Assembly: GCA_016699855.1 (NCBI GenBank)
Contig: CP064988.1
Location: 2,694,501 to 2,758,500, forward strand
Length of the DNA stretch: 64,000 bases
Source of the DNA: Rhodospirillales bacterium
Lineage (GTDB): Bacteria > Pseudomonadota > Alphaproteobacteria > Reyranellales > Reyranellaceae
Direction: 5' to 3'
The notes below the pieces were generated by a model. The model saw only the letters and a program-made list of their open reading frames with translations, made no database searches and had not been told where the DNA came from. The translations under genes and the position numbers were made by a program. Shown one piece after another: positions 7,549 through 16,900 of the stretch. The number at the start of each line of letters is the position of its first letter. Within the stretch, counting starts at the first letter, position 1.

Positions 7549-8496
7549 TCAGCCGCCGGTCAGCGCCTCGCGCACCGCGCGGCCGGCCATCGCCAGCGCG
7601 CGGCGCGCCTGCGGCAGCGGCCCGGGCATGCCGAAGAAGCCGTGGATCAGGGAGCTGAAATCGATCTGCTCGACCACGACGCCGTCATGCGCGAGGCGCC
7701 GGGCGTAGGCGACGCCCTCGTCGCGCAGCGGATCGAACCCGGCCGTGAACACCATCGCCGGCGGCAGGTTCGCGAGGGTGCGCGCCCGCAGCGGCGAGAC
7801 GCGCCAGTCGTCGCGGTCGGCGGCGTTGGGCACGTAGTGGTCGTAGAACCACCGCATCGCCTCGGTGGTCAGCAGATAGCCCTTGGCGTTCCGCGCCATC
7901 GAGCCGGTGTCGGCCAGGGCGTCGACGGCGGGATAGATCAGGAGCTGGAAACCGACCGTGACGCCGCCCCGGTCGCGGGCCATCAGCGCCACCACGGCGG
8001 CGAGATTGCCGCCGGCGCTGTCGCCGCCGACCGCGACCTTCGATCCGTCGACGCCGATCGCGCCGGCGTTGCGCGCCACCCAGCACGTCGCCGCCCAGCA
8101 ATCGTCGACCGCCGCCGGGAAAGCGTGCTCCGGCGCCAGCCGGTAGTCGACCGACACCACGACGATGTCGCCCTCGGCCGCGAGCCGCTGGCAGACGGTG
8201 TGGTGGGTCTCGATGTCGCCGATCACCCAGCCGCCGCCGTGGAAGTAGACGAGCGCCGGCAGGGCGGCGTCGGCGGCGGCCGATTTCGGCCGGTAGATCC
8301 GCACGGGTATCTCGCCCGCCGGCCCGGGGATCGTCCGGTCGGTCGAGGCGACGGTGTCGAGGACCGGGCCCTGCACCGGCGCGCGGGTGTCGCGCATCAT
8401 CTTGCGCGCGTCCACCGGCGCCATCGTGTGCAGTTCCGGCCGGCCGGCGGCCGCGGCGGCGTCGAGCAGTTTGCGGACGATCGGGTCCAGCGCCAT
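7549..8496 (-). CDS. Alpha/beta hydrolase, HSL-type esterase, second copy
   Basis: This 315-residue HSL-type esterase is paralogous to the gene at 6569. Both begin MALDP and share HGGGW (86-90), Ser160 in GDSAG, FDPLRDEG and IHGFFG at nearly the same residue numbers. I chose the ATG at 8496 because it matches the paralogue's start; the longer open frame upstream would run into the divergent promoter. The 26-base gap to the next gene suggests one transcript. The two may differ in acyl-chain preference, which cannot be read from sequence. Confidence 0.94.
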   Translation of the reverse strand: MALDPIVRKLLDAAAAAGRPELHTMAPVDARKMMRDTRAPVQGPVLDTVASTDRTIPGPAGEIPVRIYRPKSAAADAALPALVYFHGGGWVIGDIETHHTVCQRLAAEGDIVVVSVDYRLAPEHAFPAAVDDCWAATCWVARNAGAIGVDGSKVAVGGDSAGGNLAAVVALMARDRGGVTVGFQLLIYPAVDALADTGSMARNAKGYLLTTEAMRWFYDHYVPNAADRDDWRVSPLRARTLANLPPAMVFTAGFDPLRDEGVAYARRLAHDGVVVEQIDFSSLIHGFFGMPGPLPQARRALAMAGRAVREALTGG

Positions 8497-8626
8497 GTCG
8501 TCTCTCTCCCCGGAGGTCTTCGGTTTCCCGATCATGGCCGCGCCGATGGACGTGGCGCAACGCCCCGATGCTCCCCATATGCGGGAACGTGCTACGCTGC
8601 CCGACGATACGTCGCCGCGAGGACGC

Positions 8627-9649
8627 ATGACTTTCGATCCCGATCCGCCCCTGCCGCCCGCAGCCAGACAGCCGTGGTGGCGTCGCGCGCTGGCGTGGCG
8701 CCCGAGCCTCGGCGGTCTGCGCGCCGTGACGTCGCTGCGGTGGCTGCCTGGCCGCTGGGCGGTGGTCGTCCTGGTCGCGATACCGCTGCTGTATTTCGGC
8801 GGCGGCGCGCTCTACTACCACAAGATCGACGCCAATCCCGACTACACCGGCCCGACGACGGCGGCCGGCGAGAGCCGGGCCGTCGCGATGGTCGCCAACC
8901 TGATCACGCGCGAGGTCGACGTCCACCGTTGGACGCCGAGCGATCCGTTCTTCATGCCGACAGCGCTGCTCGACAACATGCCGAACTTCCAGCGCGGCAT
9001 GGTCACGGCGCTGGCGCGCCTCACCGTGGAGATGCGCGACCAGCTCAGCCGCACCCGCGGCTCGAGCCCGGTCGATCCCGACCTCGAGAAGGCCGCCAGC
9101 CTCCTGAACTACCAGCCGAACGTCTTCATCTGGAACCCCAGCGTCTCGATCTGGCCGAGCGCGACCTCGGCGCAGCAGTACCGCGGCGCGCGCACCGCGC
9201 TGATCGCGTTCAACAAGCGGCTGGCTGCGGGGGAGGCGACGTTCGACCGCCGCTCGGACAATCTGCGCGCCCTGCTCGAGCGCATGGCCAACGACATCGG
9301 CGGCACCTCGGCGCTGATCGACCGGCAGATCACCGAGCACGGCGGCGACATCCTCGATTTCCACGCCGACGACGTGTTCTACACGGCCAAAGGGCAGATC
9401 TACGTCTACTACATGGTCCTGCGCGAGATCGGCGTCGACTTCCAGAACGTGCAGCGCGAGCGCGATCTGGCGACCGCGTGGCAGCGCCTGCTGGCGACGT
9501 TCCGGACCGCGGCCACGCTTCAACCGTGGATCGTGTCCAACGGCGCGCCCGACTCGCAGCTCCTGCCCAGCCACCTCGCGGCCCAGGGTTTCTACCTGCT
9601 GCGCGCGCGCACCCAGCTGCGCGAGATGGTCGACATCCTGCAGAAATAG
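8627..9649 (+). CDS. DUF2333 family membrane-anchored protein
   Basis: The 340-residue product has a cytoplasmic basic N-terminus, one membrane helix at about residues 44-62 (VVVLVAIPLLYFGGGALYY), and a long soluble domain probably outside the membrane. The conserved body (WTPSDPFFMP, PNFQRGMV, YQPNVFIWNP and the C-terminal YLLRARTQLREMVDILQK) fits DUF2333, an uncharacterised proteobacterial family. The ATG at 8627 has GAGGACGC before it. It is divergent from the esterase pair. No function is known to me. Confidence 0.85.
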   Translation: MTFDPDPPLPPAARQPWWRRALAWRPSLGGLRAVTSLRWLPGRWAVVVLVAIPLLYFGGGALYYHKIDANPDYTGPTTAAGESRAVAMVANLITREVDVHRWTPSDPFFMPTALLDNMPNFQRGMVTALARLTVEMRDQLSRTRGSSPVDPDLEKAASLLNYQPNVFIWNPSVSIWPSATSAQQYRGARTALIAFNKRLAAGEATFDRRSDNLRALLERMANDIGGTSALIDRQITEHGGDILDFHADDVFYTAKGQIYVYYMVLREIGVDFQNVQRERDLATAWQRLLATFRTAATLQPWIVSNGAPDSQLLPSHLAAQGFYLLRARTQLREMVDILQK

Positions 9650-9668
9650 CCCGGCGACGGCGCGCCGC

Positions 9669-10238
9669 TCATGGGACCGTCAGCCGCACGCGCTGCTTGC
9701 CCTTCGGCCGGCGCGCCACCGTCTTGAAGCCGGCGCGCGCGAACAGCGACTCGACGCCGGTGAACACGAAGGCCGGTGGCGCCTTGTGGCCGGCCGGCAC
9801 CTTCGACGGATAACCCTCGATGACGACGGCGCCGCGCCTGCGCAGCGTCGCGACCGCGAACTCCAGCAGCGCGCCGGCGACGCCCTTCTCGCGCCATTCC
9901 GGCTTGATGAAGAAGCAGGGGATGGACCACACGTCGGCGGCGTCGTCGCACGCCATCGACGGCGAGCGGTCGAGCTTGATGAAATCGCGGCGGCGGTCGA
10001 ACGACACCCAGCCGACCGGCTCGGCGCCGGCGTAGGCCAGCGCGCCGTGCGCCTTGCCGTCGAGCACCAGCTTGCGGAAGCGCCGCTTGTTCGGCGGGCC
10101 CTTCACGTCGGGCCATCTCTCGCCCTTCTCCAGCCGCCACGCCATGCACCAGCAGCCGGCGCAGGCGCCCTTCGGCCCGAACAACGCCTCGAGGTCCGGC
10201 CACAGCGCGGGCGTCAGCTCGCGGCAGACGATGTTCAT
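9669..10238 (-). CDS. GNAT family N-acetyltransferase
   Basis: This 189-residue GNAT protein has an unusual cysteine-rich N-terminal stretch, KGACAGCWCMAWRL (residues 23-36), seen in a specific GNAT subgroup. The acetyl-CoA region is PEWREKGVAGALLEFAV. The C-terminal part PPAFVFTGVESLFARAGFK is also conserved in that subgroup. The substrate is unknown. Its stop lies 19 bases from that of the convergent DUF2333 gene, and its start is divergent from the GST gene. Confidence 0.88.
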   Translation of the reverse strand: MNIVCRELTPALWPDLEALFGPKGACAGCWCMAWRLEKGERWPDVKGPPNKRRFRKLVLDGKAHGALAYAGAEPVGWVSFDRRRDFIKLDRSPSMACDDAADVWSIPCFFIKPEWREKGVAGALLEFAVATLRRRGAVVIEGYPSKVPAGHKAPPAFVFTGVESLFARAGFKTVARRPKGKQRVRLTVP

Positions 10239-10337
10239 CTCCGGCCTCCGGTCGCGGTTCGATCACACCGGCGCCATGATAAGCTGGCCGGCGCGTGATC
10301 GCACGGCGCGGATGGACGCGTCCGGAGGAGGACATCG

Positions 10338-11051
10338 ATGATCGATCTCTACGGCATGGGCAGCCCGAACGTGGTCAAGATCTACGTCGCGCTGGAGGAG
10401 ATGGGCCTCGCCTACAAGGCGATCCCCGTCGACGTCTTCGCCGGCGCCCAGTTCGGTGCCGAGTTCACGAAGCTCAATCCCAGCGCCAAGGTGCCGGTGA
10501 TCGTCGACCACGCGGGGCCGGGCGGCGGGCCGTACACGGTGTTCGAGTCCGGCGCGATCCTGATCTACCTGGCGGAGAAAGCCGGGAACTTCCTGCCGAA
10601 GGACGGCGCGGCGCGCTACGACGTCCTGCAATGGATGATGGTGCAGATGACCGCGGTGGGGCCGATGTTCGGCCAGTACGTGCACTTCATGCGGTTCGCG
10701 CCGAAGGGGAACGAGTATTCGCTCGAGCGCTATCGCACGCAGGTCCGGCGCACGCTCGACATCCTCGAGGGCCGGCTGGCGACGGCGCCGTATCTCGGCG
10801 GCGCGGCCTACTCCATCGCCGACATCGCCACCTTTCCGTGGGCGCGCAACGTCGGGCCGTTGCTCGGCAAGGCCGTCGAGGCCGAGTATCCGAAGCTGAT
10901 GGCCTGGGTCGCCGGCATCGCCGCGCGCCCGGCCGTGGTGAAGGCGCTGGCCGCCGTCGAGGACGTCCGCGCCCGGACAACGGCGTTCGACAAGGCGGCG
11001 CCCGAGACACTGGACAAGGTGTTCGGCCGCGGCGCCTTCGCGCGGGCCTGA
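10338..11051 (+). CDS. Glutathione S-transferase family protein
   Basis: This 237-residue GST has an N-terminal thioredoxin fold with SPNVVKIYVALEEMGLAYK (9-27), LNPSAKVPVI and the glutathione-binding turn FESGAILIYLAEK. A helical C-terminal domain ends in YSIADIATFPWARN and a tail. The overall pattern resembles the YfcG/YghU (Ure2p-like) group, which often has disulfide reductase activity. The ATG at 10338 follows CGGAGGAGG. An intrinsic terminator lies about 145 bases past the stop, and the intervening DNA looks like a structured RNA. Confidence 0.94.
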   Translation: MIDLYGMGSPNVVKIYVALEEMGLAYKAIPVDVFAGAQFGAEFTKLNPSAKVPVIVDHAGPGGGPYTVFESGAILIYLAEKAGNFLPKDGAARYDVLQWMMVQMTAVGPMFGQYVHFMRFAPKGNEYSLERYRTQVRRTLDILEGRLATAPYLGGAAYSIADIATFPWARNVGPLLGKAVEAEYPKLMAWVAGIAARPAVVKALAAVEDVRARTTAFDKAAPETLDKVFGRGAFARA

Positions 11052-11090
11052 CGCCGGGCCGGCGGGCGGAAAGAATCCTGGGCGGCCGTC

Positions 11091-11119
11091 TTGAAGCCGA
11101 CACAATCCGTCGCCATATT
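11091..11119 (+). promoter_or_regulatory. Candidate sigma70-type promoter inside the GST 3' region
   Basis: TTGAAG (11091-11096), a 17-base spacer and CATATT (11114-11119) fit a sigma70-type promoter with four of six matches in each box. It lies 40 bases past the GST stop and would start a short transcript ending at the terminator at 11197-11230. Matches of this quality can occur by chance, so the call rests on the structured downstream sequence. Confidence 0.4.
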
Positions 11120-11125
11120 GGCATC

Positions 11126-11230
11126 GTGGTGAACCGGCGATGTAACGGCCGGCGCGAGCGACGATGTAACGGTCGGATGCGATTGCCACGGAACGGACCG
11201 CGCCCCTAAACCGGCGCGGTTTTGTTTTTT
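11126..11230 (+). ncRNA. Candidate small structured RNA with repeated hairpin loop
   Basis: Between the GST stop and the terminator, two successive hairpins show the same 9-base loop GATGTAACG. The first has stem CCGGC/GCCGG (11134-11138 with 11148-11152). The second has stem CGAC/GTCG (11159-11162 with 11172-11175). The loops are identical while the stems differ but still pair, as expected when loop sequence and stem pairing are both kept. An intrinsic terminator closes the unit and a candidate promoter precedes it. It could be an independent small RNA or a GST 3' UTR product. The 5' end is a guess from the promoter. Confidence 0.45.
11197..11230 (+). terminator. Rho-independent terminator after GST
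   Basis: A perfect 8-bp stem ACCGCGCC (11197-11204) and GGCGCGGT (11213-11220), with loop CCTAAACC, is followed by TTTGTTTTTT (11221-11230). It ends the GST transcript and the candidate small RNA. The run of T is conspicuous in this GC-rich sequence. Confidence 0.88.
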
Positions 11231-11235
11231 GGGCC

Positions 11236-11715
11236 CTATCGAGGTCCCGCGGCCGTCCGCGGACGCGTCAGCCACCACGTGCCGCCAGCCAAGACGATCG
11301 CGCCGAGCCACGGCGCCATCGACACCGCCAGCGCGACAATGATCGTCCCGTAGGGACGCGACTGCATCACCCATTGCAACACCGTCCCGGCCAGCCAGCC
11401 GGCCACGGCCGCGCCGATCACCGGCAAGAGCCGGGAGCCGGTCCCTTGCGAGGCACCCCCGGCCGGTACCGCCGCCACGCCCGCCGCGGCTGCGCGGCGG
11501 CCAGAGGCGATGCCGTACCAGACGCCCGCGATCACGGCGCAGAGGATGGCCACCGGCGGGCCGATCACGAACATCAGCACCATCCCCGCGCCGCCGTCCC
11601 GCTGCGGCACGTCGAAAATCTCGAACGCCGCCACGCCGATGACGACTGCGGCGATGTAGCCGAGCACGAGCGCTAGCAGCGCCACCAGCGTGATCTTCAG
11701 GATTCTCAGGCCCAT
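11236..11715 (-). CDS. Small multi-pass membrane protein, unrecognised
   Basis: This 159-residue hydrophobic protein has four probable membrane helices at about residues 8-30, 46-70, 97-117 and 124-150. A short linker rich in Ala and Gly separates the second and third. The N-terminus MGLRILKITLVALLALVLGY is nearly the same as in the gene at 11758, and both end in TW-x-TRPR. They form a tandem pair about 40 bases apart on one strand. I do not recognise the family. Confidence 0.75.
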   Translation of the reverse strand: MGLRILKITLVALLALVLGYIAAVVIGVAAFEIFDVPQRDGGAGMVLMFVIGPPVAILCAVIAGVWYGIASGRRAAAAGVAAVPAGGASQGTGSRLLPVIGAAVAGWLAGTVLQWVMQSRPYGTIIVALAVSMAPWLGAIVLAGGTWWLTRPRTAAGPR

Positions 11716-11757
11716 GTCGTCATCCCATCAGCCGGATCGAACCGCGCGTCAGGGCGC

Positions 11758-12207
11758 CTAACTTGACCGCGGACGCGTCACGAACCATGTCGTGCCACCG
11801 AGGACGGCCGCTCCGATCCAGTCGGCCATCCACATCGCGAGAGCGGGGAGAGAACTGTCGAACGAGCCGCCGCCCGCCAGCCATTGCACCGCCTTTCCGA
11901 TCAACCAGCCGAGGAGCGCCATGGCGACGATGAGGCCGATCCGGCGGCCGTTGCCGCGGGGCGCCTCCGACGTCGGGTCCGCCGGGGCCCGGCCGGACGC
12001 GATCAGATACCAGACCGCCGCGACGATGGCGCAGATCACCGCGACCAGCGGCGCGATGATGAACGCCAGTCCCATGGCGTTGGCGCCCTCGCGCTGCGAC
12101 ACGGCGAAGACCTCGAACGCCACCAATCCGATCGCGAACGCGGCGGCGTAGCCGAGCACCAGCGCCAGCAGCGCGATCAGCGCCGCTTTCAGGAGTCTCA
12201 AACCCAT
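11758..12207 (-). CDS. Small multi-pass membrane protein, paralogue of the next gene
   Basis: This 149-residue protein has about four membrane helices and the same architecture as the protein at 11236. Both share the N-terminus MGLRxLK-x2-L-x-ALLALVLGY, a helix pair flanking VWY-x-IASGR, and the end TRPR. The cytoplasmic linker between helices two and three is shorter here. It is probably the older or lead gene of a duplicated pair. The LysE-type exporter gene at 12239 lies about 30 bases upstream on the same strand. No function is assigned. Confidence 0.75.
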   Translation of the reverse strand: MGLRLLKAALIALLALVLGYAAAFAIGLVAFEVFAVSQREGANAMGLAFIIAPLVAVICAIVAAVWYLIASGRAPADPTSEAPRGNGRRIGLIVAMALLGWLIGKAVQWLAGGGSFDSSLPALAMWMADWIGAAVLGGTTWFVTRPRSS

Positions 12208-12238
12208 ATCCCCGCTTCTCCTTCCGTGTCCCGCCCGC

Positions 12239-12862
12239 TCAACTTCCCGCCCGCCGCCACAGCGCGGTGGCGGCGCCGGCGCCGACCAGCAGGGTGCCGC
12301 CGGTGCGGTTCACCGCCCGCCGCACCGCCGGCTTGCGGATCGCATGGCGCGCGGCGCCGGCGACCAGCGCGTAGAGCGTCGCGTTCAGGGTCGCGAGGAC
12401 CAGGAACGTGGTCTCGAAGATCGCCATCTGGGTCAACAGCGGCCTGCCGGGGTCGAGGAACTGCGGCAGGAACGCCACGAAGAACACGATGCTCTTGGGG
12501 TTCAGCGCGGTCACGGCGAAGGTGTGCGCGAACATGCGGAATGGCGGCGCGTCCTCTGTGGCTGCGGCCCCGCCGGGAGCGCCGACCGGCGCCCGCCACA
12601 GCTTGACGCCCAGCCACACGAGATAGGCCGCGCCGGCCCATTTCAGCGCCGTGAACAGGGTCGCCGAGGTCGCCAGCAGGGCGCCGAGTCCGACCATCGA
12701 GGCGGTCATCGCCGTGAAATCGCCCAGCGCCACCCCGGCGACGATCGCCGACGTGGCGCGCCTTCCGTGGCCCAGCGAATAGGCGATCACCAGCAGGATC
12801 GTCGGCCCGGGGATGGCCAGAAGCACGCTCGAGGCGGCGGTGAAGGCCAGCCAGCTCTCCAC
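12239..12862 (-). CDS. LysE/RhtB family amino-acid exporter
   Basis: This 207-residue membrane protein of the LysE superfamily has the N-terminal signature SVLLAIPGPTILLVIAYSLG, followed by GVALGDFTAM and LNPKSIVFFVAFLPQFLDPG, all diagnostic of RhtB-type exporters. About six hydrophobic segments are present. These inner-membrane proteins export amino acids or similar small metabolites. The start is a GTG at 12862 with GGGAG upstream, giving the normal length; there is no ATG in frame nearby. The exported substrate is unknown. Confidence 0.92.
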   Translation of the reverse strand: MESWLAFTAASSVLLAIPGPTILLVIAYSLGHGRRATSAIVAGVALGDFTAMTASMVGLGALLATSATLFTALKWAGAAYLVWLGVKLWRAPVGAPGGAAATEDAPPFRMFAHTFAVTALNPKSIVFFVAFLPQFLDPGRPLLTQMAIFETTFLVLATLNATLYALVAGAARHAIRKPAVRRAVNRTGGTLLVGAGAATALWRRAGS

Positions 12863-12948
12863 GACATGACGCGCTCCCGGCGGTGGATCCGGCGCGATAG
12901 AGCCACCCGCCGCGTGGCGATGCAAGCGCCGCCGTCGCGGCAATGCGA

Positions 12949-13338
12949 TCAGCCGAAGCTGGAGCGGGCCTGCAGGCCCCATTTCCCGTCGACGCGCGTC
13001 AGGATGTACATCGAATGGTGGACGCTGATCACCGAGTCGTCGCCGCGCAGGCGCGTGAACCAGACGTCGAGGTGCAGCTTGTCGGGCGCCGCCATCAGCA
13101 CGCGGTGGCCGTCGAAGGTGCTGCGCACCCACCCTTGCGACAGCACGCGGGAATAGAACGACTCGAAGGAGAGCTCGGGCGCCGTCGGATAGACCTCCAC
13201 CCCGCCGGCCGCGAGCATCACGTGCGGGAAGTGGAAGGCGGCGCGCACGCCGTCGAGGTCGCCGCGGTTGAGGGCGTCGATGTAGCGGTCGATGACGGCG
13301 ATGGCGGCGGGGTCGACGGCGGCTTGCGTGTCGGTCAT
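12949..13338 (-). CDS. SnoaL-like (NTF2 fold) protein
   Basis: This 129-residue protein has a nuclear-transport-factor-2/SnoaL-like pattern. It opens with a helix AIAVIDRYIDALNRGDLDGV and a conserved FHFPHVMLAAGG strand, and ends in strands carrying HHSMYILTRVDGKWGLQARS. Such small cone-shaped domains are either enzymes acting on hydrophobic ligands or binding proteins. Its role here is unknown. It is divergent from the DUF3237 gene across about 80 bases. Confidence 0.82.
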   Translation of the reverse strand: MTDTQAAVDPAAIAVIDRYIDALNRGDLDGVRAAFHFPHVMLAAGGVEVYPTAPELSFESFYSRVLSQGWVRSTFDGHRVLMAAPDKLHLDVWFTRLRGDDSVISVHHSMYILTRVDGKWGLQARSSFG

Positions 13339-13415
13339 GCGGGGCTCCGGTCTCGCGGCGCGGCATGGTACACGGACCGGGAGCCGCGCGTCGCGGCTTC
13401 GACGCCGGAGGAGCC

Positions 13416-13907
13416 ATGACGGACGAGCCGCGGATCGACGCCTTCCTGTCCACCCCGCCGGGGCTGCGTTTCGCCTTCATGGTCAAGGTGCGCGTGGCGC
13501 CGATCCAGGATCTCGGCGTCACCTCGTCGGGCCATCGCCGCATCGTCGACATCCTCGGCGGCGACGTCACCGGCCCCCGTCTGACCGGGCAGATCCTGCC
13601 GGGCGGCGCCGACTGGCAGATCGTGCGGCCCGACGGCTCGATCTTCGTCGAGGCGCGCTACACCATCCGCGCGTCCGACGGCGGGCTGATCTACGTGCGC
13701 AACGAGGGCGTGCGGGTCGCCGCGCCGGCGGTCGCCGCCGCGATGGCGCGGGGCGAGGCGGTCGATCCCGGCGCCTACTACTTCCGCACCACGCCGCGCT
13801 TCGAGACCTCGGCGCCGGCGCTGCGCTGGATCGAGAACGCGGTGTTCGTCGGCGTCGCCACCCGCGCCGCCGCCGGCGTCGCGATCGGCTTCCACGAGGT
13901 GGTGTAG
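13416..13907 (+). CDS. DUF3237 (UPF0311) family protein
   Basis: This 163-residue protein matches DUF3237. Conserved stretches are GHRRIVDILGGDVTGPRLTG, ILPGGADWQIVRPDGSIFVE, ARYTIRASDGGLIYVRNEG and YYFRTTPRFET. The family forms a small beta-barrel of unknown function, often near catabolic genes. The ATG at 13416 follows GGAGGAG. It converges with the giant RTX gene, the two stops being about 14 bases apart. Confidence 0.88.
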   Translation: MTDEPRIDAFLSTPPGLRFAFMVKVRVAPIQDLGVTSSGHRRIVDILGGDVTGPRLTGQILPGGADWQIVRPDGSIFVEARYTIRASDGGLIYVRNEGVRVAAPAVAAAMARGEAVDPGAYYFRTTPRFETSAPALRWIENAVFVGVATRAAAGVAIGFHEVV

Positions 13908-13920
13908 GGGGCGGCGCGGG

Positions 13921-16900
13921 TCAGATGAACTCCGCGCCGGTCCAGTTGTAGCCGTTGTTGGCGCTGAGGGTGAACGTCGTCACGCCGCCGTCGGCCGAGA
14001 GGATGGCGACATCCGCCGTCGCGCCGTTGCCGATGTAGACGATGTCCGTCAGATCGACGCGGTCGCCCTCGGCGAAGCTGAAGTCGACGATGATGTCGTC
14101 GCCGTCGCCAAGCGAATACGCGAACGTGTCCGCCCCGCCACCGCCGATCAGGATGTCGCGGCCGGCGCCGCCAGCGAGCACGTCCGCCCCGTCGTAGGCG
14201 ATCAGCGTGTCGTTGCCGCCCGCGCCGGACAACGTGTTCAGGGCATCGTTTCCCTGGATCAGGTTGTCCAGACCGTTGCCGGTGAGATTGAGGGCGGTGC
14301 CGATGTTCGCGGCGAGGTTCTCGATCCCGTCCGGGGCGACGTAGTCGACGGTGACGGAGACCCACACGGTGTCGATGCCGGAGCCGCCGGTTTCGCTGAC
14401 CACGTCGCCGGCGGCGTCCACCCTGAACAAATCGTCGCCGATCCCGCCGAAATAGGTGTTGCCCGCGCCACCGCCGCCGATGAAGGCGTCGTTGCCGGCC
14501 CCGCCATAGAGCGTGTCGGCGTCGAGCCCGCCCTGGAGCACGTCGTCGCCGTCCTCGCCGTGCAACACGTCGATGCCGGCGTAGCCCAGCAGATTGTCGT
14601 TGCCGCCGCCGCCCATCAGCGTGTTGACGCCGTCGGTGCCATACAGCGTGTTATCGATGTCGTTGCCCGTCAGGTCGCCCGCCGTGTCGAAGTTCAGCAC
14701 GCCCCATTCGACGTTGGCGTGCATGGTGTGGCCGGAGAAGTTGACCCAGACCTGGTCGACGCCCTCGCCAACGGCTTCGACGATGGTGTCCGCCCCGCCG
14801 TCGTCGAGGCGGTAGTAGTCGTTGTCCTCGCCACCGACCAGCGTGTCGTTGCCCGATCCGCCGTAGAGGAAGTCGGGACCGAGGCCGCCGTAGAGCGTGT
14901 CGTCGCCGGCGAAGCCGTAGAGGTAGTCCGAGCCGCCCAGTCCGAACAGCGTGTCCTGCGAGGCCTCGCCGAACAGCGTGTTGCGGTCGCCCTCACCGGT
15001 GAGGATCGCGGGGCCGGCGAAGTTCACGGCGCCGACCTCGGTGCCGGTGGTCAGCGTGTAGTCGGTGAACGACACCCAGACGGTGTCGAGCCCGGCGGTG
15101 CCCGGCGAGTTCTCGTCGACGATCTCGCCGGCCTCGCGCAGGATGTAGAAATCGTCGCCATAGCCGCCGCTCATGGTGTCGGCGGCGCCGTCGGCCGCCT
15201 CGTCGAAGCGGTCGTTGCCCTCGCCGCCGTAGAGAGAGTCGCCGCCGAGGCCGCCGACCAGCGTGTCGTTGTCGCCGGCGCCGTCGAGGACGTCGACACC
15301 CGCGCCGCCGGTGAGGATGTTGGCCGCGCCGTTGCCGGTCAGCGCCGCGCCCGTGCCCAAGGCGACCGCGCCGTTCTCGACGCCGGTCGTCAGCGTGTAG
15401 CTGGCCAGCATCGAGCGCACGAGATCGTTGCCCGAGCCGCTGGTCTCGTCGACCACGTCGCCGGCGCTGTCGACGACGTAGGTGTCGTTTCCAGCGCCGC
15501 CCGCGAGGGTGTCGTTTCCGGAGCCGCCGTCGAGGGTGTCGTTGGCGCCCTGCCCGGTGATCGTGTCGTCGCCCGCCCCGCCGTCGACCGTGTAGGGTGC
15601 GCCGGCCGGACCGATCCCGAAGGTCGGGCCCCCGAACACCACGTAGGCCTGGCTCGAGCCCTGGACGCCCACCATCAGGTCGTCGAAGCCGTCGCCGTTC
15701 ACGTCGCCCGCCGACGACACGTCCATGCCGCTCGACGCGGCGCTTAGCCGGAACCCCGTGCCGCCGTCCAGCGACGACAGCGACAGACTAGACGACCATC
15801 CGCCGGCGCGTCCGAACACCACGTAGCTCGAGCCGGCGCTGTTGGTGCCCACGATCAGGTCGTCGTAGCCGTCGCCGTTGAGGTCGCCGGCGTCCGACAC
15901 CCGGACCCCCGCCTGGCCGCCCGATCCCAGCAGGGCGAACCCCGTCGCGCCGTCCAGCGTCCCCAGCGGCACCTCCGCCGACCAGCCGCCGGCATGGCCG
16001 AACACCACGTACGCCGTGCCCGCCAGACCCGACGTGTTCGGCGCGCCGACGATCAGGTCGCCGATGCCGTCGCCGTTGACGTCGCCCGCGGACGACACCG
16101 CGTAGCCGCTGTACTCGGCGTTCGCGGGACCCGTCAGACGGAACCCCGTCGTCCCGTCCAGCGCCGCCAGCGACAACGACGACGACCACGCCCCGGCGTG
16201 GCCGAACACCACGTAGCTGGTGTTGCCGAAACCCGTGTTCCCCGGCGCGCCGACGATCAAATCGTCGACGCCGTCGCCGTTGACGTCGCCCGCCGACGAC
16301 ACCGAGAAGCCGGTCCAGCTCAGCACACCGTCGAGGCGCACGCCGGTCGCGCCGTTCAGACCCGCCAGCGACAGCGACGACGACCACGCCCCGCCGTGTC
16401 CGAACACCAGGTACGCCCTGCTCTGGTTGACCGCGCCGATAATCAGGTCGTCGTATCCGTCGTCGTTGACGTCGCCCGCCGACGACACCGAGTAGCCGGC
16501 GTTGTCCGCCGTGCCGCCGGGCAGGCTGAACCCCGTCGCGCCGTCCAGCGCCGCCAGCGACAGCGACGCCGCCCAGCCGCCTGCGTGGCCGAACACCACG
16601 TACGCCGCGCCCGGCTGGCCCGTCGCGCCCGGCGCGCCGACGATCAGGTCGTCGATCCCGTCGCCGTTGACGTCGCCCGCCGACGACACGTCGAAGCCGC
16701 TATACGCCGACCCGTTGACGACGAACCCCGTCGCGCCGTCCAGCGCCGCCAGCGACACGTCCGATGGCCAGCCGCCGGCGTGGCCGAACACCACGTAGGT
16801 CGCGCCGGCGTTCGCGTTGGCGTTCGGCGCCCCGATCAGGATGTCCCCGAAGCCGTCGCCGTTGACGTCGCCCGCGTCGGAAGCCGACCAGCCCGCCAGG

